Origin: an uncultured Lachnospiraceae bacterium
GTDB lineage: Bacteria > Bacillota > Clostridia > Lachnospirales > Lachnospiraceae
DNA: 64,000 nucleotides
Assembly (NCBI GenBank): GCA_910580015.1
Contig: CAJTVT010000009.1
Location: forward strand, 1 to 64,000
Reading direction: 5' to 3'
Position 1 is the stretch's first letter, and every line of letters begins with the position of its first letter. Shown piece after piece: positions 1 through 8,226 of the stretch. The position numbers and the translations under genes were made by a program. Below the pieces are notes generated by a model. It was not told where the DNA came from, did no database searches, and was given only the letters and a program-made list of their open reading frames with translations.

Positions 1-11
1 GGAGGGCTAAT

Positions 12-251
12 ATGAATACTCTTGAAAATACCATTTCCATGATGAAGACTCTGCCAGAGACTGATTTAGTCAAGATACAGGATTTTACTAAAAAGCTTTT
101 TCAGCGGCAGCAGAGTAATTGCCCATTTCCGTTAAAGAGTAAAGAAGACATCTACAAGGATTTAGAAATTTCCAGAAAACAGGCAGCGGCTGGCGAATAT
201 CAGAAAGCGGGAGAATTTCTCTCCGAAATCAGGCAAGAATATGGAATATGA
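12..251 (+). CDS. Putative antitoxin of a type II toxin-antitoxin pair
   Basis: A 79-residue, mostly helical, charged protein. GGAGG at 1-5 sits at good spacing before the ATG. Its last 11 bases overlap the start of the next gene, which is a RelE/ParE-type toxin; this translational coupling is typical of antitoxin-toxin operons, and the call rests mainly on that context. No clear DNA-binding motif is visible by eye, and the C-terminal half (residues 40-79) would be the likely toxin-wrapping segment. The promoter is probably outside the window to the left. Confidence 0.6.
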   Translation: MNTLENTISMMKTLPETDLVKIQDFTKKLFQRQQSNCPFPLKSKEDIYKDLEISRKQAAAGEYQKAGEFLSEIRQEYGI

Positions 252-555
252 AGTTGTTTTAACTACTCAAGCCAAAACGGATTTTAGGCAAATAATCAAC
301 TATCTTCTATTTAAGCTAAATAATGAACAAGCAGCGACGAGTGTTACAAATGACATGGAGAACACAATAGACCAGCTTTCTCATGTGGCTGGTAGCTTAA
401 AGAAATGTGAAGATGATCGATTAAGATCTTTGGGTTATCGAACGATTCATTTTAAGCAACATAGGTACTTCATGTTGTATCGTATAGAGGGCAGAGTGGT
501 TTATATTGACAGTATCTACCATGATTTACAGGATTACGAAAATCTGTTTAGGTAA
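241..555 (+). CDS. RelE/ParE-family toxin
   Basis: A 104-residue basic protein with the features of the RelE/ParE toxin fold: an N-terminal strand followed by a helix (TTQAKTDFRQIINYL), a middle helix pair, and the C-terminal strand series ending in YRTIHFKQHRYFMLYRIEGRVVYIDSI-type sequence. The run before the end (VYIDSIYHD) matches the usual last strand of ParE proteins. Members either cleave ribosome-bound mRNA (RelE) or inhibit gyrase (ParE); which applies here cannot be told from sequence. The gene overlaps the preceding antitoxin by 11 bases. Confidence 0.75.
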   Translation: MEYEVVLTTQAKTDFRQIINYLLFKLNNEQAATSVTNDMENTIDQLSHVAGSLKKCEDDRLRSLGYRTIHFKQHRYFMLYRIEGRVVYIDSIYHDLQDYENLFR

Positions 556-572
556 CCTTTATAATTATAATA

Positions 573-609
573 CACGGGCATGTTTATCTGTCAGATAGGC
601 GTATCCGTG
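573..609 (+). terminator. Hairpin downstream of the toxin gene
   Basis: The arms CACGGG and CCGTG close a hairpin with an inner TATCTG-T-CAGATA palindrome. The run after it is only weakly T-rich, so it may be a terminator or simply a structured repeat. It lies 18 bases after the toxin stop codon. Confidence 0.4.
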
Positions 610-744
610 CGGTAAAATAATATGCAGCCTTCACTAATGCTTCAGCAGAAAAATTATTTCAAGTTGTTTTATTATACTTTTTCAGTATTTTGCCAAGAGT
701 AAAATCACAACAGTCAAAATTGTCGGCGAGCCTCGCAAGGGTTT
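610..744. other. Intergenic DNA without recognised content
   Basis: AT-rich sequence between the toxin-antitoxin pair and the MITE-like element. No convincing reading frame, RNA fold or promoter was seen by eye. Confidence 0.5.
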
Positions 745-914
745 CACCAGTGTATTGACCGCCTAACATTTAGACTAATTACGCAGAATGAATTTTCATT
801 CTGCAAGGCAGATTTTTGACGGCGTAGCGGTGGCTACGACTAGAAAATCTAACGCAGCAGATGGAAATTCAGGCAAGTAATTGGTCTGATTGTCAGGTGG
901 TCAATACACTGGTG
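745..914 (+). mobile_element. MITE-like element, copy 1
   Basis: A 170-bp element bounded by CACCAGTGTATTGACC on the left and its exact reverse complement on the right; beyond these 16 bases the two ends stay complementary, imperfectly, for about 50 bp. It has no coding capacity. Inside are two more palindromes (GCAGAATGAATTTTCATTCTGC-type, and a CGTAGC...GCTACG hairpin). A second copy lies inverted at 26372-26537 and differs at only two positions over the shared core, so the copies are young or are kept alike by conversion. No target-site duplication could be fixed with confidence. Confidence 0.7.
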
Positions 915-1165
915 TTTCGTAATTGAACAATTGTATCAATTTGTTCCTGACGAAAGTTTTTTCGCCTATTGATTACTCTGGTTGCAGCTATTTCTCCATA
1001 TTCATCAATCTCCCTATTGCTGTCTGAAAGTTTTTCTGGTATTATAGTGGAAGTACCCCATTGGGGATTATCTATCAGGGTGCGCTTGAATTGCAATATG
1101 CTTTGGTATTTTTTGGAGTCAAGCCCCGATAGTAGCATGAATCGAAAAGCTGTTGCAGTAAGCAA
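893..1165 (-). pseudogene. Possible gene relic cut by the MITE-like element
   Basis: An open 90-codon minus-strand frame with protein-like, charged composition (for example SDSNREIDEYGEIAATR). Its last seven codons and its stop come from the end of the MITE-like element, and its upstream end runs into a hairpin with no ribosome site. This suggests the remains of a longer gene interrupted by the insertion. The family was not recognised, and chance openness cannot be excluded. Confidence 0.25.
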
Positions 1166-1177
1166 CAGCTTTTTTTA
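1148..1177 (+). terminator. Rho-independent terminator
   Basis: Perfect 9-bp stem AGCTGTTGC / GCAACAGCT with a 5-base loop, followed directly by seven T on the + strand. On the minus strand the tract is four T, so it could work both ways. No intact + strand gene ends just before it, which fits the idea that 915-1147 once held a gene. Confidence 0.7.
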
Positions 1178-1308
1178 TCTTATAGGATTTCCTACTGTAA
1201 GATAAAAACAATTAAGATGAGCATATTTCCAACTAATACACAAAATAGAAAGAACTTCCGTTGTTTGAGCGACCATGTTGTTCGTTGTAAGTATGGAACT
1301 TGAACTGT

Positions 1309-1336
1309 TTGCTTTGGTGTGGAAGCATGTTATAAC
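1309..1336 (+). promoter_or_regulatory. Candidate SigA promoter for the aldo/keto reductase
   Basis: TTGCTT at 1309-1314 and TATAAC at 1331-1336 with a 16-base spacer and an extended -10 TG (TGT before TATAAC). It lies about 50 bases before the start codon at 1385. The rest of 1178-1384 shows no other clear content. Confidence 0.5.
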
Positions 1337-1384
1337 ATAGAGCTTTTGGCAACTTAATTTCGATAGAAAATCTGGAGGAATAAC

Positions 1385-2563
1385 ATGTTATATAGAACAA
1401 ATCCTAAGAATCAAAAACAATTATCTATTTTGGGCTACGGCTGTCTGCGGTTTTCCAGAAAAGGGACAGCCATTGACCAGGAGAAGGCAGAGAGAGAAAT
1501 GAAAATTGCCATCGATCACGGTGTAAATTATTTCGATACAGCGTATACTTATGGGGGAAGCGAGGCGTGCTTGGGAGAATTTTTGGCAAAGGGCTATCGG
1601 GAACAGGTGAATATTGCAACAAAGCTTCCACACTATTATCTCAAACAAGAAGGAGATATGGAACGCTATTTTATGGAGCAGCTCAAACGACTTAAGACAG
1701 ATCATGTGGAATATTATTTGATGCATATGCTCAACGATGTTGCTGCCTGGGAGCGTCTCAAAACGTTAGGGATGATAGAGTGGATTGTGGATAAGAAAGA
1801 AAAAGGCCAGATTGAAAACATTGGATTTTCTTTTCATGGGAATACGGAGAATTTTCTAAAGATTTTGGAGGCATATGACTGGGATTTCTGTCAAATCCAG
1901 TACAATTATATGGATGAGCATTCTCAAGCAGGAAGAAAAGGCTTGCAGCGTGCCTATGGAAAAGGGATGCCTGTGATTATTATGGAACCACTTCGAGGTG
2001 GTCGTCTGGTACAGGGATTGCCAAAGACAGCCGCAAAATTGTTTGAGAAGGAACAACCATTGCGAAGTCCAGCAGAGTGGGGACTCCGTTGGCTGTGGAA
2101 TCAGCCAGAGGTAACCGTGGTGCTTTCTGGAATGAATGATTCTGCTCAGGTGGAGGAAAATATACGAATTGCCTCAGCCTCGGAGCCAGGTTGTATGGAT
2201 GGCCATAGTATGGAAGTGATTGAACAAGTCAAGAAGGAGATCAACCGTTGTATGAAAGTGCCATGTACAGGTTGTGGTTATTGTATGCCTTGTCCTGCTG
2301 GGGTGGATATTCCAGGCTGTTTTTCTGCATATAATACCAGATATACAGACAGTTGGTTTCAGGGGATGAAAGCATATGTGATGTGTACCACCTTAAAGAC
2401 CAATCCCACCAACGCTTCTCAATGTATCAGATGTGGCAAGTGTGAGACACATTGTCCTCAGAATATCTCCATCCGTAAGGATCTCGTAAAAGTAAAAAAA
2501 CATATGGAAAATCCTGCCTATCACATTGCGAAATTTGTGTCAAAAAGAATTGGCAATTATTAA
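1385..2563 (+). CDS. Aldo/keto reductase with C-terminal ferredoxin domain
   Basis: A 392-residue protein. Residues 1-270 form an aldo/keto reductase TIM barrel with the catalytic tetrad visible as D51, Y56, K80 and H114 (FDTAYTYGGSE, ATKLPHYY, YLMHML). Residues from about 290 carry a CTGCGYCMPCP cluster motif and, around 345, CIRCGKCETHCPQ, giving a ferredoxin-like 4Fe-4S tail. Such fused proteins are common in anaerobic Firmicutes and are predicted to be cytoplasmic NAD(P)H- or ferredoxin-linked oxidoreductases; the substrate is unknown. The start has GGAGG at 1374-1378. The gene appears to be monocistronic. Confidence 0.88.
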   Translation: MLYRTNPKNQKQLSILGYGCLRFSRKGTAIDQEKAEREMKIAIDHGVNYFDTAYTYGGSEACLGEFLAKGYREQVNIATKLPHYYLKQEGDMERYFMEQLKRLKTDHVEYYLMHMLNDVAAWERLKTLGMIEWIVDKKEKGQIENIGFSFHGNTENFLKILEAYDWDFCQIQYNYMDEHSQAGRKGLQRAYGKGMPVIIMEPLRGGRLVQGLPKTAAKLFEKEQPLRSPAEWGLRWLWNQPEVTVVLSGMNDSAQVEENIRIASASEPGCMDGHSMEVIEQVKKEINRCMKVPCTGCGYCMPCPAGVDIPGCFSAYNTRYTDSWFQGMKAYVMCTTLKTNPTNASQCIRCGKCETHCPQNISIRKDLVKVKKHMENPAYHIAKFVSKRIGNY

Positions 2564-2706
2564 GGTGTGTTTGAAAAAACTGCGTTTTTTTGAGAAAAAA
2601 TAAAGGAAATGGAGAATTTATGCGTAATATATAGATTAACGGGAGATTATTTCCGCCTCTTTGGGGGCGGACAAAGCACGCAGGAAAAGTTAGAGGTGAT
2701 GTTAAA

Positions 2707-3714
2707 GTGCTCATCAGAGAAAATATAGAACTGTTGGAACGGAATTATTTAAGCCCATTTGCCACTTTAAGCCAGTATTCAAAGGGGAGAGAGAAAGAGG
2801 AGGAACCATGTGATATCCGTCCGGTGTTTCAGCGGGATAGGGACAGAATTCTTCACTGTAAGGCATTTCGCAGGTTAAAACATAAAACGCAGGTATTTTT
2901 AACCCCCCGTGGAGATCATTACCGGACCAGGCTCACCCATACCCTGGAAGTGTCGCAGAATGCTCGTACGATAGCAAAAGCCCTTCGACTGAATGAGGAT
3001 TTGGTGGAGGCCATTGCATTGGGGCATGATCTTGGACATACTCCTTTTGGACATGCAGGGGAATATATGCTCAATGAAATCTGCGAAGATGGGTATAAAC
3101 ACAATGAACAGAGTGTCCGTATTGTGGAAAAGCTTGAGAAGAATGGTCAGGGATTGAATTTGACTTGGGAAGTTCGAGATGGTATCTTGAATCATCAGAC
3201 CAGCTTGATGCCCTCCACGTTGGAAGGGAAAATTGTGCGGCTGTCGGATAAGATTGCGTACATAAATCATGATATCGATGATGCAATACGGGCCAGAGTT
3301 TTATCTGAGGAGGATATCCCTATAGAATACCGAGAAATTCTGGGAAGTACCACAAGAAAGCGTTTAGATACCTTGATTCACAATATGATAACCAACAGTC
3401 TAGGCAAAAATGACATTTGTATGTCCCAAGATGTGGAGGAGGCAATGAAGGGACTGCGTAAATTTATGTTTCGCAATGTATACCAGAATCCAGTGGCAAA
3501 AGGGGAGGAAGAGCGTGCCAAAGCACTTTTGAGCCGTCTGTTTTCTTATTATATGGATCATATCGAAAAGCTGCCTGAGTGGTATCTTAAGATGATGGAA
3601 CAAGGGGAGAAAAAACAGCGAGTGGTCTGTGATTATATTGCGGGTATGACGGATCGGTATGCCATTGCAAAATTTGAAGAATATTTTATGCCCAAGGCGT
3701 GGCAGGTCAATTAA
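2707..3714 (+). CDS. dgt: dGTPase-like HD-domain triphosphohydrolase
   Basis: A 335-residue HD-superfamily protein of the deoxyguanosinetriphosphate triphosphohydrolase type, which splits dNTPs to nucleoside and triphosphate. The metal ligands are visible: the first His in RLTHTLEVSQ, the HD pair in LGHDLGHTPFGHAGE, and a later Asp in KIAYINHDIDDA. The start is a GTG preceded by GAGGTG at 2692-2697. It stands 12 bases before dnaG, the usual Clostridia order dgt-dnaG-rpoD, and is probably cotranscribed with them. A CCGCCTC-TTTG-GGGGCGG hairpin lies in the leader near 2653-2671. Confidence 0.9.
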   Translation: MLIRENIELLERNYLSPFATLSQYSKGREKEEEPCDIRPVFQRDRDRILHCKAFRRLKHKTQVFLTPRGDHYRTRLTHTLEVSQNARTIAKALRLNEDLVEAIALGHDLGHTPFGHAGEYMLNEICEDGYKHNEQSVRIVEKLEKNGQGLNLTWEVRDGILNHQTSLMPSTLEGKIVRLSDKIAYINHDIDDAIRARVLSEEDIPIEYREILGSTTRKRLDTLIHNMITNSLGKNDICMSQDVEEAMKGLRKFMFRNVYQNPVAKGEEERAKALLSRLFSYYMDHIEKLPEWYLKMMEQGEKKQRVVCDYIAGMTDRYAIAKFEEYFMPKAWQVN

Positions 3715-3726
3715 AAGGAGGTTTCG

Positions 3727-5496
3727 ATGCCATATTATTCTGATGAGCTGATTGAAGAAGTGCGCTCCGCAAATGATATCGTGGATGTGATTTCCAGTTA
3801 TGTACACTTGCAGAAGAAGGGCAACGATTATTTTGGACTGTGTCCGTTTCATAATGAGAGGACGCCTTCTTTTTCGGTATCCCAGAAGAAGCAGATGTAT
3901 TATTGCTTTGGCTGTGGGGCAGGAGGGAACGTTGTCACTTTTTTGATGCAGTATGAGAATGACACATTTCATGAGGCGTTGGAGGCGTTGGCACAGCGAG
4001 CGGGAATTGAGTTGCCCAAACAGGAACTGTCTGGAAGAGCAAGACAGGAGGCCGATAAACGAGCAAAAATTATGGAGATCAATAAAATATCAGCAAAATA
4101 TTTTTATGCTCAGCTTCGGATGGAACAAGGAAAAAAGGGGTTGGATTATTTTGCAGGAAGGGGATTAAGTCCAGAGACGCTCAAAAAATTTGGTTTGGGA
4201 TATGCCAATAAATTCAGTGACGATTTATATCAATATCTTCGCAAACAGGGATATGAGGATGAGATTTTAAAGGATTCTGGCGTCATTTCTGTTGACGAAC
4301 GGCGAGGAGGTCATGATAAGTTTTGGAATCGTGTGATGTTTCCGATTATGGATGCCAATCAGCGTGTGATTGGTTTTGGGGGCCGAGTATTGGGCGATGG
4401 AGAGCCAAAATACCTGAATTCCCCAGAGACGATGGTGTTTGATAAGAGTAGGAATTTATATGGACTGAATTTTGCAAGAATGACACGGAACCCATATATT
4501 TTGCTGTGTGAGGGATATATGGATGTGATCGCACTGCATCAGGCAGGGTTTGACAATGCGGTGGCTTCCCTTGGCACCTCATTTACGGCCGGACATGCGG
4601 CTCTGCTGAAACGGTATACCAAAGAAGTCTACTGTACCTTTGACAGTGACAATGCTGGAATTAAGGCAGCGCTGCGGGCAATTCCTATGCTCAAGGAAGC
4701 AGGGATTACAACAAAGATTGTAAATATGAAGCCCTATAAGGATCCCGATGAGTTGATCAAGGCAGAAGGGGCAAAAGGGTATCAGGAGCGAATTGATCAG
4801 GCGCAAAACAGTTTTTTATTTGAGATTGAAGTTCTAGAGCAGGAATATGATCAGAAAGATCCTGAGAGTAAAACAGCATTTTACAATGCCATTGCCCACA
4901 GGATCTTGGAATTTCCTGAGGAATTAGAGAGAAACAATTATATTGAGGCTGTGGCGGATAAATATCAAATTGGTTTTGAGAACTTGAAAAAACTGGTAAT
5001 CCATCAAGGGACCTTGGAAGGGATGGTGAAGCGGCCAACACCGTTAAAGTCGGGGGTTCAGGACAAGAAACAGCAAGAGGATGGCATGAGGAAATCTCAA
5101 AAGCTGATGCTGACTTGGTTAATTGAAGAGCCAGAACTGTTTGAGACGATTGAAGCTTATCTGACACCAGAAGATTTTACGGAGGAGCTTTTTCGTCAGA
5201 TTGCAGAGATTGTCTTTGAACAGCATCGACAGGGAGCGCTTAATCCGCCAGGCATTATCGATATGTTTAGTGATAAGGAACAGCAAAAAGAAGTGGCAGG
5301 TCTGTTTCATGCCAGCTTGAAAGAAGTGACCACGCCAGCAGAAAAAGAAAAGGCATTTTGGGAGACGATCATTCGATTGAAGGAGAATAGTATCAATTAT
5401 CGTTCCAAACATTTGCAGCCCTCTGATCTGGCAGGATTGCAGACATTGGTTGCAGATAAAAGACGTATGCAGGAACTCTATAAGAGGAAACCGTAG
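3727..5496 (+). CDS. dnaG: DNA primase
   Basis: A 589-residue primase that makes RNA primers at the replication fork. The N-terminal CHC2 zinc finger is seen as CPFHNERTPSFSV followed by YYCFGCG. The catalytic core follows, with the TOPRIM acidic motifs EGYMDVIAL and DSDNAG near residues 260-310. The C-terminal 150 residues would bind DnaB helicase. AAGGAGG lies seven bases before the ATG. It is the middle gene of the dgt-dnaG-rpoD cluster, and its length is normal for the family. Confidence 0.97.
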   Translation: MPYYSDELIEEVRSANDIVDVISSYVHLQKKGNDYFGLCPFHNERTPSFSVSQKKQMYYCFGCGAGGNVVTFLMQYENDTFHEALEALAQRAGIELPKQELSGRARQEADKRAKIMEINKISAKYFYAQLRMEQGKKGLDYFAGRGLSPETLKKFGLGYANKFSDDLYQYLRKQGYEDEILKDSGVISVDERRGGHDKFWNRVMFPIMDANQRVIGFGGRVLGDGEPKYLNSPETMVFDKSRNLYGLNFARMTRNPYILLCEGYMDVIALHQAGFDNAVASLGTSFTAGHAALLKRYTKEVYCTFDSDNAGIKAALRAIPMLKEAGITTKIVNMKPYKDPDELIKAEGAKGYQERIDQAQNSFLFEIEVLEQEYDQKDPESKTAFYNAIAHRILEFPEELERNNYIEAVADKYQIGFENLKKLVIHQGTLEGMVKRPTPLKSGVQDKKQQEDGMRKSQKLMLTWLIEEPELFETIEAYLTPEDFTEELFRQIAEIVFEQHRQGALNPPGIIDMFSDKEQQKEVAGLFHASLKEVTTPAEKEKAFWETIIRLKENSINYRSKHLQPSDLAGLQTLVADKRRMQELYKRKP

Positions 5497-5568
5497 GTTG
5501 CTGCGAAATGCGTATAAAGATACCAGAAAAGGACAAAATATAAACAACGAATGGAAGGAAGAAACGAG

Positions 5569-6669
5569 ATGGAAGAAAAGAGTGTGAAATTTATCGAAAA
5601 ACTGCAGGAATTGTTATCCATGGCAAAAAAGAAGAAAAATGTCTTGGAATATCGTGAGATCAGTGATTTCTTTCATGACATGGATTTGGACGTGGAGCAA
5701 TTCGAGAAAATTTTGGATTTCCTGGAAACCAATAATATTGATGTGCTGCGGATTTCGGATGACGATGACGAAGATATTCTCCTGGATGATGATGAAGATG
5801 TGGAAGTTGAGAATATTGATCTTTCTGTTCCAGACGGGATTTCCATTGAAGACCCTGTTCGTATGTATTTAAAGGAGATCGGTAAGGTACCTCTGTTAAG
5901 TGCGGAAGAGGAAATTGAGCTGGCAAAACGAATGGAATTAGGAGATCAGGAGGCGAAGAAGCGGCTGGCGGAAGCCAATTTGCGTCTTGTGGTGTCCATT
6001 GCCAAGCGTTATGTAGGGCGTGGTATGCTGTTTTTGGATTTGATTCAGGAAGGAAATTTGGGTCTGATCAAAGCTGTGGAGAAGTTTGATTACCGCAAAG
6101 GTTATAAATTTTCCACCTATGCTACCTGGTGGATCCGTCAGGCCATTACCAGAGCGATTGCAGATCAGGCCAGGACAATTCGTATTCCTGTGCACATGGT
6201 GGAGACGATCAATAAGCTGATCCGTGTATCCAGGCAGCTTTTACAGGAATTGGGAAGGGAGCCTTCCCCTGAAGAGATCGCAGCAGAAATGAGTATGCCA
6301 GTGGAACGTGTACGCGAGATTTTAAAGATTTCCCAGGAACCAGTATCTTTGGAGACACCCATTGGTGAGGAGGAAGATAGTCATCTGGGAGATTTTATTC
6401 AGGATGACAATGTGCCAGTTCCGGCAGATGCGGCAGCATTTACCTTATTGAAGGAACAACTTGTGGAAGTGTTGGGAACATTGACGGAGCGGGAGCAAAA
6501 GGTACTGCGCTTGCGCTTTGGGTTAGATGATGGGCGCGCGCGGACATTGGAGGAAGTTGGCAAAGAGTTTAATGTAACCAGGGAGCGCATTCGTCAGATA
6601 GAGGCAAAGGCGCTGCGCAAGCTTCGCCATCCTAGTCGGAGTCGTAAACTGAAGGATTTTCTGGATTAA
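5569..6669 (+). CDS. rpoD: Primary RNA polymerase sigma factor (SigA)
   Basis: A 366-residue housekeeping sigma-70. Region 1.1 is short and ends in a long Asp/Glu tract; region 1.2 follows (DPVRMYLKEIGKVPLLS), then 2.x (DLIQEGNLGLIKAVEKFDY, STYATWWIRQAITRAI), 3 and 4.2 (TRERIRQIEAKALRKLRHP). The frame is open from an upstream ATG at 5551, but the GGAAGGA at 5553-5559 is correctly spaced only for the ATG at 5569, so that start is preferred. It recognises promoters such as the TTGACA/TATAAT pairs listed elsewhere in this window. Confidence 0.96.
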   Translation: MEEKSVKFIEKLQELLSMAKKKKNVLEYREISDFFHDMDLDVEQFEKILDFLETNNIDVLRISDDDDEDILLDDDEDVEVENIDLSVPDGISIEDPVRMYLKEIGKVPLLSAEEEIELAKRMELGDQEAKKRLAEANLRLVVSIAKRYVGRGMLFLDLIQEGNLGLIKAVEKFDYRKGYKFSTYATWWIRQAITRAIADQARTIRIPVHMVETINKLIRVSRQLLQELGREPSPEEIAAEMSMPVERVREILKISQEPVSLETPIGEEEDSHLGDFIQDDNVPVPADAAAFTLLKEQLVEVLGTLTEREQKVLRLRFGLDDGRARTLEEVGKEFNVTRERIRQIEAKALRKLRHPSRSRKLKDFLD

Positions 6670-6687
6670 TACGGGAGTGAATACGAT

Positions 6688-7407
6688 ATGTTACAGTTGT
6701 CAAAGAGACTTCTGGCAGTGGCTGATTTAGCTGGAACAGCGAAGATTCTGGCTGATGTGGGGACAGATCACGGATACATACCGGTTTATCTAGCTGCCTG
6801 TGGGAAAATTGAAATGGCCATTGCTATGGATATTAATCAGGGACCTTTGATGCGTGCACAGGAGCATATCCGATTCTATGGACTGAACGACCGGATTGAA
6901 GCCAGACTTTCGGATGGGCTGTTGTCTTTGCAGCCTGGGGAAGCAGATGTCATTGTAATTGCAGGGATGGGAGGCGCCCTGATGACCAAGATTTTGTCCG
7001 AGGGAGAGGCCGTTGCAGTGTCAGCAAAGCGACTGGTTCTTCAGCCTCAGTCAGAAATTTTTGCATTTCGATGTTTCTTGTTGGAACATGGATATCAAAT
7101 TACAGCGGAGAATATGGTATATGAGGATGGCAAATTTTACAGTATGATGGCAGTGGAGCCAGGGACGAGTGTTTCAAATACAGAAACCGAGCGGTTTTGT
7201 CAGATGTCATGTAAATATGGACCTCTGCTGATCAAACAACGTCATCCTGTACTTTTGCAGTATCTAAAACAGCAAAAGGATCAGAAGAAAAGAATTCTTT
7301 CCTGTCTGAATGAAAATGCCAGACAGGATGTATCTGGGCGTAGGGAAGAGATTTTAAAGGAACTTGCGGAGATTGGAACTTTATTAGAATTGTGGAAGGA
7401 GAAGTAG
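6688..7407 (+). CDS. trmK: tRNA (adenine-22-N1) methyltransferase
   Basis: A 239-residue class I SAM-dependent methyltransferase of the TrmK/YqfN family. Motif I is ILADVGTDHGYIP at about residues 20-32 and a later catalytic-site motif is VIAGMGGALM. The family methylates N1 of adenine 22 in some tRNAs. It follows rpoD by 18 bases and is two bases from the next gene, the conserved Firmicutes order rpoD-trmK-nif3. It was assigned from motifs and position. Confidence 0.9.
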   Translation: MLQLSKRLLAVADLAGTAKILADVGTDHGYIPVYLAACGKIEMAIAMDINQGPLMRAQEHIRFYGLNDRIEARLSDGLLSLQPGEADVIVIAGMGGALMTKILSEGEAVAVSAKRLVLQPQSEIFAFRCFLLEHGYQITAENMVYEDGKFYSMMAVEPGTSVSNTETERFCQMSCKYGPLLIKQRHPVLLQYLKQQKDQKKRILSCLNENARQDVSGRREEILKELAEIGTLLELWKEK

Positions 7408-7408
7408 T

Positions 7409-8191
7409 ATGACATGTCAGGAGATCATATCATTATTACAGGAACAGTCCCCGGAGGAATTTGCTTGTGATTGGGACAACGTGGGACTTCTGGTAGGGGA
7501 TTTTGAACAAGAAATAAGCAAGATATACATAGCTCTGGATGCCACAGAAGAGGCAATTGCAGAGGCCGTGGCAGTGCAGGCGGATTTGCTGCTGACACAT
7601 CATCCCATGATTTTTAAAGGGCTGAAAAAAGTGAATACCAATGATTTTACTGGGAAACGGGTGATAAAGCTGATTCAAAACAATCTTTCCTATTATGCCA
7701 TGCACACGAATTTTGATGTCAAGGGCATGGCAGAGTTGGCGTCACAGAGGATGAATTTGACAGACTGCCAGGTATTAGAGGAAACTTGTAAAAGTGAGCA
7801 GGGACCAGAAGGCATTGGAAGAGTTGGTTTTCTTCCAGAGGAACGGACTTTGGCGGCTTGTATTGGAATGGTCAAACAGGCATTTGCAGTGGAGACGGTG
7901 AAGGTGTTTGGAGATTTGCGGCAGAGGGTCAGAAGGGTAGCGATCAGTCCGGGATCTGGGAAAAGTGTGATAAGTCATGCTTTAAAGGTTGGCGCTGAGG
8001 TTCTGATTACTGGGGATATTGATCACCATGAAGGGATTGATGCGGTGGCTCAGGGACTCTCTGTGATTGATGCTGGACATTATGGTATCGAGAAATTGTT
8101 CATTCCTTATATGGTGGAATACCTTAAGGACAGAACAGAAGGACTTGAAATTGTGGGACAGCCGGTGAAGCAGCCGTTTTTATTTGTGTAA
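7409..8191 (+). CDS. Nif3-like dinuclear metal centre protein
   Basis: A 260-residue Nif3/YqfO-family protein, a hexameric fold with a dinuclear metal site; its biochemical role is still uncertain (it has been annotated as GTP cyclohydrolase I type 2, which is doubtful). Metal ligands are visible in LLLTHHPMIFKG near residue 65 and in the C-terminal DAGHYGIEKL near 225. This is the short form, lacking the roughly 100-residue insertion of YqfO. It starts two bases after trmK with AAGGAGA upstream, so the two are translationally linked. Confidence 0.9.
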   Translation: MTCQEIISLLQEQSPEEFACDWDNVGLLVGDFEQEISKIYIALDATEEAIAEAVAVQADLLLTHHPMIFKGLKKVNTNDFTGKRVIKLIQNNLSYYAMHTNFDVKGMAELASQRMNLTDCQVLEETCKSEQGPEGIGRVGFLPEERTLAACIGMVKQAFAVETVKVFGDLRQRVRRVAISPGSGKSVISHALKVGAEVLITGDIDHHEGIDAVAQGLSVIDAGHYGIEKLFIPYMVEYLKDRTEGLEIVGQPVKQPFLFV

Positions 8192-8226
8192 TCTCTAATG
8201 TTTATTCTAATTAATTGGAGGAATGA

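Noticed and set aside
2653..2671. CCGCCTC-TTTG-GGGGCGG as the terminator of the aldo/keto reductase
   Set aside because: No T-tract follows, and it lies close to the dgt start, so a leader structure is equally likely.
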